A stretch of 9,130 bases of DNA, taken from Gemmatimonadaceae bacterium. Lineage in GTDB: Bacteria; Latescibacterota; UBA2968; UBA8231. The stretch is taken from contig PBSR01000175.1 in assembly GCA_002726335.1 (NCBI GenBank), positions 1-9,130 on the forward strand, given 5' to 3'. Shown in pieces: positions 1-6,968 of the stretch. The stretch's first letter is position 1, and every line of letters starts with the position of its first letter. A model generated the notes under the pieces. That model made no database searches. It had not been told where the DNA came from and saw only the letters and a list, made by a program, of their open reading frames with translations. Position numbers and translations under genes: made by a program.

Positions 1-259
1 GGCCCTGGATCTGTTCGGGCAGCTGCAGCGCACGATGGACGAGCAGGAGCAGATCCGGCTGTTCAAGGAGATCATCGAGATCAACCGGCAGCACCTGTGG
101 GCCATCGGCGGTGTCGGCGCCGTACCGCAGATCTTCATCGTCAACAACTCCTTCCGCAATGTGCCCGACGTGGCCGTGGCCTGCTGGCCGTTGCGGACGC
201 CCGGGGCGACAGCGCCGGAGTGCTACGCCATCGATGATGGGGAAGTTGCCGAGATCTGA
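1..259 (+). CDS. ABC transporter substrate-binding protein, family 5 (C-terminal end only)
   Basis: This is the last 85 residues of a solute-binding protein. The open frame enters from the left edge (first full codon at base 2) and stops at TGA 257-259. The visible part has the pattern expected at the end of SBP_bac_5 (DppA/OppA-type) proteins: a helix ending in LFKEIIEINRQHLWAIGG, then VPQIFIVNNSFRNVP, then a short tail. The LW-x-IG, VPQ and NN-x-x-RNVP elements are typical of this family in its extended environmental branch. Such proteins capture peptides, opines or oligosaccharides outside the cytoplasmic membrane and hand them to the permeases. The stop overlaps the start of the downstream permease by one base (TGATG), which supports one operon. 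The ligand-binding core and signal peptide lie outside the window, so the ligand cannot be judged. The in-frame ATG at 35 is internal. Confidence 0.85.
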   Translation, partial: ALDLFGQLQRTMDEQEQIRLFKEIIEINRQHLWAIGGVGAVPQIFIVNNSFRNVPDVAVACWPLRTPGATAPECYAIDDGEVAEI

Positions 260-1344
260 TGTTCGCCCTCATCCTGCGCCGAGTGCTCTGGATGCTGCCC
301 ACCCTGTGGGTCATCTCTCTGGTTTCCTTCGCCCTGATCCAGTTGCCGCCGGGCGACTATCTCACGTCTTATGTCACCGCCCTGGAAGAGACGGGGGAGA
401 CAGTGAGCCTCGAGCAGGTGGAGGCACTGCGGCGGCGCTACAACCTCGACGAGCCCTTCGTGCTGCAGTACAGCAAGTGGCTGAACGACCTGCTGCCCTT
501 CGGCTTCCGCCGTGCCGAGGATGGCGCCTACCTGTCGGTGCCCGATGTGGATGGTGGTCGCAGCTTCAACTGGCCACGCTTCAAGTGGCCCGACCTGGGC
601 ACCTCCTTCGAGTGGAACCGTCCCGTCGCCGAGCTGATCGGCGAACGCCTGCTGCTGACGATGACGATCTCCATCTTTACGCTGCTGTTCACCTGGGCTC
701 TGGCGATCCCCATCGGCATCTATTCGGCGGTCCGCCAGTATTCATGGGGCGACTACGCTTTTTCGGTGCTGGGCTTCATCGGTCTGGCCACGCCAAACTT
801 TCTGCTGGCCCTGATCTTCATGTACATCGGCTATTCGGTCTTCGGCGTCAGCGCCGGCGGGCTGTTCTCGCCGGCGTACGAGAACGCACCGTGGAGCATG
901 GCACGGTTCTCGGACCTGGTGGCGCACATGTGGATCCCCGTCATCGTCATTGGCACCGCGGGTACGGCGGGGCTCATCCGCGTCATGCGCGGCAACCTTC
1001 TTGACGAGCTGCCCAAGCAGTACGTGATGACGGCCCGGGCCAAGGGTGTGAGTCCGGTGAAGCTGTTGTTGAAGTACCCCGTGCGCGTGGCTCTGAATCC
1101 GCTGGTGTCGACGGTGGGCTGGGTGCTGCCGGGTATCGTCTCGGGATCGGTCATCGTCGCTGTGGTGCTCGGCCTGCCGACGGTGGGTCCGCTGCTGCTG
1201 CGGGCCCTGGAGAACCAGGACATGTACCTGGCCGGTTCCATGGTCATGATCCTCAGCTTCCTCACCGTCATCGGCACGCTGATCTCCGACATCCTGCTGT
1301 TGATCCTGGATCCGCGCATCCGCTACGAGAGCCGCAGCCGCTGA
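259..1344 (+). CDS. ABC transporter permease, DppB/OppB-like (permease 1)
   Basis: A 361-residue inner-membrane permease that would form half of the translocation channel of a Dpp/Opp-type importer. The N-terminus (LILRRVLWMLPTLWVIS, then LIQLPPGD) is the standard start of DppB-like proteins. Hydrophobic stretches near residues 9-29, 131-158, 167-191, 222-242, 283-305 and 327-350 fit six membrane segments. The cytoplasmic EAA-type loop that contacts the ATPase is near 255-276 (MTARAKGVSPVKLLLKYP), and the protein ends with the characteristic LILDPRIRYE. The loop between segments 1 and 2 (about 30-130) is long and holds a Trp/Phe/Arg-rich patch near 101-121. In total length the protein is closer to YejB-type permeases than to short OppB forms. 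The start is fixed by the ATG at 259, which overlaps the previous stop. A GGGGAAG at 238-244 is a distant ribosome-binding candidate, so coupled translation is likely. Substrate unknown. Confidence 0.95.
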   Translation: MFALILRRVLWMLPTLWVISLVSFALIQLPPGDYLTSYVTALEETGETVSLEQVEALRRRYNLDEPFVLQYSKWLNDLLPFGFRRAEDGAYLSVPDVDGGRSFNWPRFKWPDLGTSFEWNRPVAELIGERLLLTMTISIFTLLFTWALAIPIGIYSAVRQYSWGDYAFSVLGFIGLATPNFLLALIFMYIGYSVFGVSAGGLFSPAYENAPWSMARFSDLVAHMWIPVIVIGTAGTAGLIRVMRGNLLDELPKQYVMTARAKGVSPVKLLLKYPVRVALNPLVSTVGWVLPGIVSGSVIVAVVLGLPTVGPLLLRALENQDMYLAGSMVMILSFLTVIGTLISDILLLILDPRIRYESRSR

Positions 1345-2474
1345 TGTCTGCCGTACTACAGGAGACGACCCCCGAGGAGGCAGTCGACGCGGCAGCCCTG
1401 CAGACGGCGTCGCAGTGGCAGCTGATGGGCATGAAGTTCCGCAAGCATCGGCTGGCCGTGTGGTCGGGCTGGGTGGTGCTGGCACTGTACGGTGTTGCCG
1501 CGCTCTGCGAGGTCGTAGCGCCGTACTCCCTGGATGCGGAACATCTCGACTACATGCACGCGCCACCCCAGCGCTTGCGTTGGCTGAGCGATGACGGTGT
1601 GCATCTGTGGCCCTTCGTCTACGGCCTCGAGAGCCGCCGGCACCCGGTGACGCGGCGCACAGTGTATGCCGAGGATCACAGCCGCACCTATCCATTGCAG
1701 CTGTTCGTGCGCGGCGAACCGTACGAGTTCTGGGGTGTGTTCGAGACCGACATCCATCTGCTTGGAGTCGAGCCGGGAGGGACCCTGTTTCTGCTGGGTA
1801 CCGACTCGGTGGGGCGGGACATGCTGACGCGGATCATCTACGGATCGCGCATCTCCCTGACGGTAGGTCTCATCGGCGTGGCCCTGAGCTTCACCTTTGG
1901 TCTGCTCATCGGGGCGGTATCCGGTTACTACGGCGGCTGGGTGGACAACGTGATCCAGCGTCTGATCGAGGTGCTGCGCTCTTTCCCGTCGATCCCGTTG
2001 TGGATGGCGCTGTCGGCGTCGCTGCCCTCGGACTGGTCGCCGCTGAAGGTCTACTTCGGCATCACCGTCGTGCTGTCCTTCCTCGGCTGGACCGGACTGG
2101 CCCGCGTCGTGCGCGGCAAGATCCTGTCCCTGCGCGAAGAGGACTATGCCACGGCAGCCCTGCTGGCAGGGGCCAGCCAGCGTCGGGTGATGGTCCGTCA
2201 CCTGCTGCCCGGTTTCGCCAGCCACATCATCGTCAGCCTGACACTGACCTTGCCGAACATGATCCTCGGCGAGACAGCGCTCAGCTTTCTCGGCCTGGGA
2301 CTGCGCCCGCCGATCACGAGCTGGGGGGTGCTGCTGAAGGAAGCTCAGAACGTGCAGGCTGTGGCTCTGCAGCCCTGGCTGCTGACACCGGCGCTGTTCG
2401 TCATCATCGCCGTGCTGGCGTTCAACTTCGTCGGCGACGGTCTGCGCGACGCCGCCGATCCCTACTCCCGCTAG
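1344..2474 (+). CDS. ABC transporter permease, DppC/OppC-like (permease 2)
   Basis: A 376-residue partner permease. It has a cytoplasmic N-terminal tail, then [19 protein letters not shown], the usual DppC opening, with membrane segment 1 at about 39-59. The hallmark [20 protein letters not shown] is near 150-169, followed by the binding-protein-dependent permease core. The EAA-type loop is near 268-290 ([12 protein letters not shown], then HLLPG), followed by [17 protein letters not shown] and the end motif [12 protein letters not shown] (362-373). About 90 residues lie between segment 1 and the GTD-x-x-GRD motif, well above the 30-40 usual in E. coli DppC. They probably form an extracytoplasmic insertion that meets the binding protein. 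The ATG at 1344 overlaps the stop of permease 1 (TGATG), indicating translational coupling. The two permeases together would make the channel; the two ATPases downstream complete the importer. Confidence 0.95.
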   Translation: MSAVLQETTPEEAVDAAALQTASQWQLMGMKFRKHRLAVWSGWVVLALYGVAALCEVVAPYSLDAEHLDYMHAPPQRLRWLSDDGVHLWPFVYGLESRRHPVTRRTVYAEDHSRTYPLQLFVRGEPYEFWGVFETDIHLLGVEPGGTLFLLGTDSVGRDMLTRIIYGSRISLTVGLIGVALSFTFGLLIGAVSGYYGGWVDNVIQRLIEVLRSFPSIPLWMALSASLPSDWSPLKVYFGITVVLSFLGWTGLARVVRGKILSLREEDYATAALLAGASQRRVMVRHLLPGFASHIIVSLTLTLPNMILGETALSFLGLGLRPPITSWGVLLKEAQNVQAVALQPWLLTPALFVIIAVLAFNFVGDGLRDAADPYSR

Positions 2475-2482
2475 CCTCGCCA

Positions 2483-3490
2483 ATGACAACGCCACTGGTC
2501 ACCATAGAAAGTCTCAAGACCCACTTCCCTCTCGACGAGGGCACGGTGCAGGCCGTGGATGGCGTCGACCTGACCGTGCCCCGCGGCAAGACCCTGTGCG
2601 TGGTGGGTGAGAGTGGCTGCGGCAAGTCGATCACGGCCTTTTCGCTGATGCGCATGCTGGCCCCACCAGGGCGGATCGTCGACGGCACGATCACTCTGAA
2701 TCACCCCGAGGGTGAGTCGATCTGTCTCACCGATCTGGAGGAAGATGGCGAGCAGATGCGGGCCATCCGCGGCCGCGATATCGCCATGGTTTTCCAGGAG
2801 CCCATGACGAGCCTGAGTCCGGTGCACACCGTGGGCAGCCAGATCGTCGAGGCGGTGCGTCTGCACATGGATCTCGACAAGCGGCAGGCACGGGAGCATG
2901 CCGTCGACATCATGCGACGGGTGGGCATACCCGATCCCGAGCGCCGGTGCGGCGAGTATCCTCACGAGCTGAGCGGCGGCCTGCGGCAGCGCGCCATGAT
3001 CGCCATGGCTCTGTCGTGTCGTCCGGCGCTGCTGATAGCAGATGAGCCCACGACGGCACTCGATGTGACGATCCAGGCGCAGATTCTGGCGCTGATGCGG
3101 CAGCTGCAGACCGAGTTCGGCATGGCGATCCTGCTGATCACGCACGACCTGGGGGTGGTGGCGCAGATGGCCCACGAGGTGGCGGTGATGTACCTGGGCC
3201 GGGTGGTGGAGTACGGATCGGTGCAGCAGATCTTCGAAGATCCGCAGCATCCCTACACGCAGGCCCTGCTGCGGTCGCTGCCCGGAACCCACGTGGGCGA
3301 ACGCAAGGCCGAACTGGAGGTGATCGAAGGCAGTGTGCCCGAGCCTTTCGAACGACTGTCGGGCTGTGCCTTTGCGCCGCGCTGTCGAGAGGCCGAGGCC
3401 GGGCGCTGCGATGTCGGCGAAAGGCCGGTGCTGATGGCGGTGTCCGCGGGGCATACGACGGCGTGCCTCAAACGGCAGGTCGAGGCGTGA
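2483..3490 (+). CDS. ABC transporter ATP-binding protein, DppD/OppD-like (ATPase 1)
   Basis: A 335-residue cytoplasmic ATPase that would power the importer together with ATPase 2. Walker A is GESGCGKS (42-49), the Q-loop is [11 protein letters not shown] with Q105, the signature is LSGGLRQR (163-170), Walker B is LLIADEP (183-189) followed by the D-loop TTALD, and the switch His is H221 in ITHDLG. The C-terminal oligopeptide-transporter domain begins near 230. It carries four Cys (C295, C301, C309, C328; spacing X5, X7, X18), the arrangement reported to hold an iron-sulfur cluster in some Dpp-type ATPases. The signature has Leu where Gln is commonest (LSGGQ), a change known in DppD-like subunits. 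I chose ATG 2483, 8 bases after the permease stop, because the protein then starts directly with the expected [15 protein letters not shown]. The frame is open further upstream (from 1607), but that stretch is a shadow of permease 2. No clear Shine-Dalgarno precedes the start. Confidence 0.95.
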   Translation: MTTPLVTIESLKTHFPLDEGTVQAVDGVDLTVPRGKTLCVVGESGCGKSITAFSLMRMLAPPGRIVDGTITLNHPEGESICLTDLEEDGEQMRAIRGRDIAMVFQEPMTSLSPVHTVGSQIVEAVRLHMDLDKRQAREHAVDIMRRVGIPDPERRCGEYPHELSGGLRQRAMIAMALSCRPALLIADEPTTALDVTIQAQILALMRQLQTEFGMAILLITHDLGVVAQMAHEVAVMYLGRVVEYGSVQQIFEDPQHPYTQALLRSLPGTHVGERKAELEVIEGSVPEPFERLSGCAFAPRCREAEAGRCDVGERPVLMAVSAGHTTACLKRQVEA

Positions 3491-3493
3491 CCC

Positions 3494-4498
3494 ATGGCTG
3501 AGGCCACCACACCGTTGTTGCAGGTGCGCGAGCTCAAGAAGCACTTCCCCATCACGGCGGGTTTCTTCAACCGGATCGTCGGTGCCGTGAAGGCGGTGGA
3601 CGGGGTCAGCTTCGACGTGCACGAAGGTGAGTGCCTGGGACTGGTCGGTGAGAGCGGCTCCGGCAAGACGACGGTGGGGCGGTGTATTCTGCGGGCGCTG
3701 GAGCCGACGGCGGGCCAGATCCGCTTCCGCGTGGACGACACGGTCACCGACGTGGCCGGTGCCGACCACGGCCAGCTGAAGGAGCTGCGCCGTCATATGC
3801 AGCTCATCTTCCAGGATCCGTACGCGTCGCTGAACCCGCGCATGACGGTGTTCGACATCGTCGGCGAGCCATTGCTGGTGAACGGCATGAAGGATCGCGC
3901 CCAGCGCGAGACCCGCGTGCGGGAGCTGCTGGCTCAGGTGGGACTGAACCCGCAGCACCTGCAGCGCTATCCCCACGCGTTCTCCGGCGGGCAGCGGCAG
4001 CGGATCGGTATCGCCCGCGGCCTGGCGCTGAACCCGCGCCTCATCGTCGCCGATGAACCGGTATCGGCGTTGGACGTGTCGGTGCAGGCGCAGATTCTCA
4101 ATCTGATGAACAGCCTGCAGGACGAACTCGGACTCACCTACCTGTTCATCGCTCACGACCTGAGTGCGGTGCGCCACATCTGCGACCGCGTGGCGGTGAT
4201 GTACGTGGGGCGCATCGTCGAACTGGCGGAGACGGAGGAGTTGTTTCACACCCCGCGGCACCCGTACACGCGCAGCCTGCTCGACGCCGCACCCGTTCCC
4301 GATCCTTCCCAGCCTCCGGGGGATTTCATCGAGGGTGAGGTGGCCGATCCCGGCAACCCGCCCCCCGGGTGCGCCTTTCATCCTCGTTGTCCCGTTGCCG
4401 AGGACCGTTGCCGGGCGGAGATTCCCGATCTGCGTCAGGTCGGTGACCGCTGGGTGGGGTGCCACCGAGCCGAGGAGCTGGACCTCGGCGCGGCGTGA
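3494..4498 (+). CDS. ABC transporter ATP-binding protein, DppF/OppF-like (ATPase 2)
   Basis: A 334-residue ATPase, the second nucleotide-binding subunit of the importer. The N-terminus [20 protein letters not shown] is the classic DppF/OppF opening, with an insertion between beta strands that DppD lacks. Walker A is GESGSGKT (52-59), the Q-loop is [12 protein letters not shown] with Q107, the signature is FSGGQRQR (163-170), Walker B is LIVADEP (183-189) with D-loop VSALD, and the switch His is H221. The C-terminal domain has the HPYTRSLL motif and four Cys (C293, C299, C306, C323; spacing X5, X6, X16) in the family's usual positions. Both ATPases have complete catalytic motifs, so two competent ATP sites are expected. 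The start lies 3 bases after the ATPase 1 stop. A GAGG at 3482-3485 is a plausible ribosome-binding site. Confidence 0.95.
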   Translation: MAEATTPLLQVRELKKHFPITAGFFNRIVGAVKAVDGVSFDVHEGECLGLVGESGSGKTTVGRCILRALEPTAGQIRFRVDDTVTDVAGADHGQLKELRRHMQLIFQDPYASLNPRMTVFDIVGEPLLVNGMKDRAQRETRVRELLAQVGLNPQHLQRYPHAFSGGQRQRIGIARGLALNPRLIVADEPVSALDVSVQAQILNLMNSLQDELGLTYLFIAHDLSAVRHICDRVAVMYVGRIVELAETEELFHTPRHPYTRSLLDAAPVPDPSQPPGDFIEGEVADPGNPPPGCAFHPRCPVAEDRCRAEIPDLRQVGDRWVGCHRAEELDLGAA

Positions 4499-4531
4499 GC
4501 GGGGGGTGCACAGAGATGAGCGAGACCGGGA

Positions 4532-5554
4532 ATGACTGATACGATGCAGTCCCTGACACCCATCGGGGGAGACGTCACAGTCGAGGGGGCCGTGTCCATC
4601 GAAGAGACGGTGGACGGGGTGCATCCATGGCGCCTGCCCATCCATCGGCGAGACCTGTTCGAACCGTCCGTGGTCAACAAGGCGTCGATGCCGGCAGGCG
4701 TGCGCCTGACCTTCATCAGCGACACGTCCTCGGTCATACTCGGAATCGCCAACCAGGGCGTCGCACCGGATCCGCCGTGGGTCTTTGATCTGCTCGTCGA
4801 TGGCGAGCTGCACCAGCGTCTGGCCCCGACGCCGGATGCCGACAGCATCCGGTTCACCGATGTGCCCGACGGTGAGCACCGGCTCGAACTCTATCTGCCA
4901 AGTCAGTACGCACCGGTCGTCATCCGGGCGCTGAAGGTGGATGCCGGCGCCACGGTACGTGGCTGGCAGGATGTGCGTCGGCGGATCGTGTTCTATGGCA
5001 GCTCCATCACACATTGTCGACATGCCGCGGGACCGAGCGAGACATGGCCGGCGCTGGTAGCTGGACAGTTCGATCTGCACCTGACAAGCCTGGGCTACGG
5101 CGGTGATTGCCACATGGATCAGGTGGTGGGTCGCATGATCGCCGACCTGCCGGCGGATTTCATCGGCCTGAAGATCGGCATCAACATGATGGGCGCCCTG
5201 TCGGCCTCGGACCGGAGCTTTCGCGCCATGGCCATCGGCCTGATAGAGACGATCCGCGACGGACACCCCGACACGCCGATGGCGTTGGTGTCACCCATCT
5301 GCCATCCGCCGAATGAGACCACACAGAATGCGGCGGGCATGACGCTGCAGCTGATGCGTCAGCGTCTGGCCGAGGCCTGTCAGTTGCTGTGTGCACAGGG
5401 GGATGACAATCTGCACTATGTCGATGGCCTGTCGGTGATGGGTGCCGACGACGTGCATCTCTACATCGACGGCATCCACCCCAGCGCCGAGGGCTATCGA
5501 TTCCTGGCCGCAGGATGGGCCCGCGAAGTGGCGCCGAGACTGGGACTGACGTGA
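4532..5554 (+). CDS. SGNH/GDSL-type hydrolase with N-terminal beta domain (probable esterase)
   Basis: A 340-residue protein. Residues about 20-150 look beta-rich, ending in a RLELYLP strand typical of the domain in front of Lipase_GDSL_3-like enzymes. The SGNH hydrolase fold follows. Block I is VFYGSSIT (153-160) with probable nucleophile S158 (GSS instead of GDS). Block II is SLGYGG (186-191), block III is KIGIN (214-218) with N218 as oxyanion candidate, and block V is DGIHPS (313-318) with D313 and H316 completing the triad. The family removes acyl groups, often acetyl from carbohydrates, so ester cleavage is likely but the substrate is unknown. No signal peptide is visible, suggesting the cytoplasm. 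The gene starts 33 bases after the transporter, and its stop overlaps the next gene's GTG by 4 bases. The start is uncertain: ATG 4532 gives the stated length, while in-frame ATG 4544 would remove four residues. Neither has a strong ribosome-binding site. Confidence 0.85.
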   Translation: MTDTMQSLTPIGGDVTVEGAVSIEETVDGVHPWRLPIHRRDLFEPSVVNKASMPAGVRLTFISDTSSVILGIANQGVAPDPPWVFDLLVDGELHQRLAPTPDADSIRFTDVPDGEHRLELYLPSQYAPVVIRALKVDAGATVRGWQDVRRRIVFYGSSITHCRHAAGPSETWPALVAGQFDLHLTSLGYGGDCHMDQVVGRMIADLPADFIGLKIGINMMGALSASDRSFRAMAIGLIETIRDGHPDTPMALVSPICHPPNETTQNAAGMTLQLMRQRLAEACQLLCAQGDDNLHYVDGLSVMGADDVHLYIDGIHPSAEGYRFLAAGWAREVAPRLGLT

Positions 5555-6963
5555 GCGCCGACCGACCCAACATTATCTTCATCAGTGCCGAGCAGCAGCG
5601 CGGCGACACGGTGCACGCCTGCGGCGCCGAGTGGATGCGGACCCCCCACCTCGACGCCCTGGCCGGCGAAAGCGTCGTCTTCGACCGCGCCTTCTGTCCG
5701 GCGGCCACGTGCGTCTCCAGTCGCGCTGCCTTCTACACCGGCCTGTATCCGCACAACAATGGCATTTACGGGTTTCAGCCATCGTCGGGGAGTCTGCACT
5801 GGCTGCCGAGGCTCGCGGAGCAGGGCTACCACTGTGTCAGTATCGGCAAGACCCATCTGCCGCCCACCGGCTTCCACGAACACCTGGCGGAGCACGACAA
5901 CAAGTGTGCTCTGAAGATTCGGGGTGAGGACTGCGACTGGATCCGGGCTGTGCGTGCCGCCGGGTACGAGCCTCCCTTCGACCTGCACGACACCGACCCC
6001 GACTTCTACGACAAGCTGGGGGCCATCGTCTGGCCTCTTCCTGAAGATCTGCACCCGGATATCTACATGGCCAACCGTGCCCTGGAGTGGCTAGATGCCT
6101 GGGACGGACGCGCTCCCCTCTACCTGCACCTCGGTTTCTTGAGCCCCCACGATCTCTATGATCCGCCGCAGCGCTTCCTGGATCTCTACGACGACGACGA
6201 CATCCCCATGCCCCACGTCACGGCGGAGGAGCGCGCCGGGATTCCCGAGGCGTTGTTTGCCCAGCACCGCCGATTGGAGGCGGCTCACGGGATCACGGTC
6301 GTCAAGCCGAGTCGGGCGACGCCGGAGCGGGTCCGTCGTATGCGCAAGCACTACTACGCCAGTGTGACGATGATCGACGAGAAGATCGGCCAGCTGGTGG
6401 ACAAGCTGAAAGAGAAGGGTCTGTATGACGATGCGGTCGTCATCTACACCTCCGATCACGGCGATCATCTCTTCGACCACGATCTGATCTACAAAGGCGA
6501 ACTCTACGATACGATCGTACGCGTGCCGCTGATGGTGAAAGCCCCGGGTGTGACGCCGCAAGTCCGGCGCGAGGAGCTGGTGTCACAGATGGATGTGGTG
6601 CAGTACATCCTCGACATGTCCGGTGCTGACGGCGAAGGCTTGCACGGCCTCTCCCTGCGGCGTGCCCTCGACGACGGACATGAACACCCGCGACGCTACG
6701 TGTTCGCCGAGGAGGGGGAAACGGGTCTGCGCCCGGAGCCGGACCTGCTGACGATGATCCGCAGCCGCACGCACAAGCTGATACACTTCAGCGGCAACCG
6801 CAGCGGTCAGCTCTTCGACCTGGTGGCCGACCCCGGCGAAACCCGCAACCTGTGGGGAGACACGGCCTATCGCGAAATACAGGCGGAGCTGACCGCCGAC
6901 CTGCTGGACTGGCTGTCCACCGATCTGCACCGCCGCCGCGACCTGTTCGCGGAAGCCCGCTGA
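5551..6963 (+). CDS. Sulfatase-superfamily hydrolase 1 (non-canonical CVSSR nucleophile motif)
   Basis: A 470-residue sulfatase-family protein in the alkaline phosphatase superfamily. It begins with RPNIIFIS. The nucleophile motif is CVSSR (54-58) in a CVSSRAAFYTGLYPHNNG block; C54 would be the residue converted to formylglycine. GKTHL gives K100 and H102, SPHDLYDPP gives H200, and YTSDHGDH gives D302/H303 for metal binding, with K315 after it. The C-terminal subdomain ends with LFDLVADPGETRNL, the common sulfatase tail. Two departures stand out: Ser replaces Pro in CxPSR, and the N-terminal metal site reads SAEQQR (E14, Q15) where Asp is usual. No signal peptide is present, so the cytoplasm is likely. 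I chose GTG 5551 over ATG 5515 because it puts the conserved strand at residues 6-11, as in sulfatase 2, and overlaps the previous stop as GTGA. The role is probably sulfate-ester removal; phosphodiester or phosphonate ester cleavage is possible. Confidence 0.9.
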   Translation: MSADRPNIIFISAEQQRGDTVHACGAEWMRTPHLDALAGESVVFDRAFCPAATCVSSRAAFYTGLYPHNNGIYGFQPSSGSLHWLPRLAEQGYHCVSIGKTHLPPTGFHEHLAEHDNKCALKIRGEDCDWIRAVRAAGYEPPFDLHDTDPDFYDKLGAIVWPLPEDLHPDIYMANRALEWLDAWDGRAPLYLHLGFLSPHDLYDPPQRFLDLYDDDDIPMPHVTAEERAGIPEALFAQHRRLEAAHGITVVKPSRATPERVRRMRKHYYASVTMIDEKIGQLVDKLKEKGLYDDAVVIYTSDHGDHLFDHDLIYKGELYDTIVRVPLMVKAPGVTPQVRREELVSQMDVVQYILDMSGADGEGLHGLSLRRALDDGHEHPRRYVFAEEGETGLRPEPDLLTMIRSRTHKLIHFSGNRSGQLFDLVADPGETRNLWGDTAYREIQAELTADLLDWLSTDLHRRRDLFAEAR

Positions 6964-6968
6964 CGACA

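Noticed and set aside
1607..2482. Long in-frame upstream extension of ATPase 1, open back to 1607
   Set aside because: It overlaps permease 2 almost completely, its translation is Arg/Ala/Pro-rich without motifs, and the ATPase family start matches ATG 2483 exactly.
742..2495. Long minus-strand open frames opposite the two permeases
   Set aside because: The plus-strand products have complete permease features; the minus-strand translations are low-complexity and lack any motif.
2471..5266. A 931-codon open frame on the minus strand under both ATPases and the SGNH gene
   Set aside because: It lies opposite three genes with clear family motifs. Its translation is rich in His, Arg, Gln and Asp with no recognisable domain, typical of an antisense shadow in G+C-rich DNA.
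5515..5550. ATG 5515 as the start of sulfatase 1
   Set aside because: It would add 12 residues of non-conserved sequence and overlap the SGNH gene by 40 bases. GTG 5551 gives the family-standard N-terminus and a GTGA overlap.
6852..6968. ATG 6852 as the start of sulfatase 2
   Set aside because: The extra 39 residues lie inside sulfatase 1 and look like a frame shadow. ATG 6969 gives MPDTRPNVLF, the expected start.
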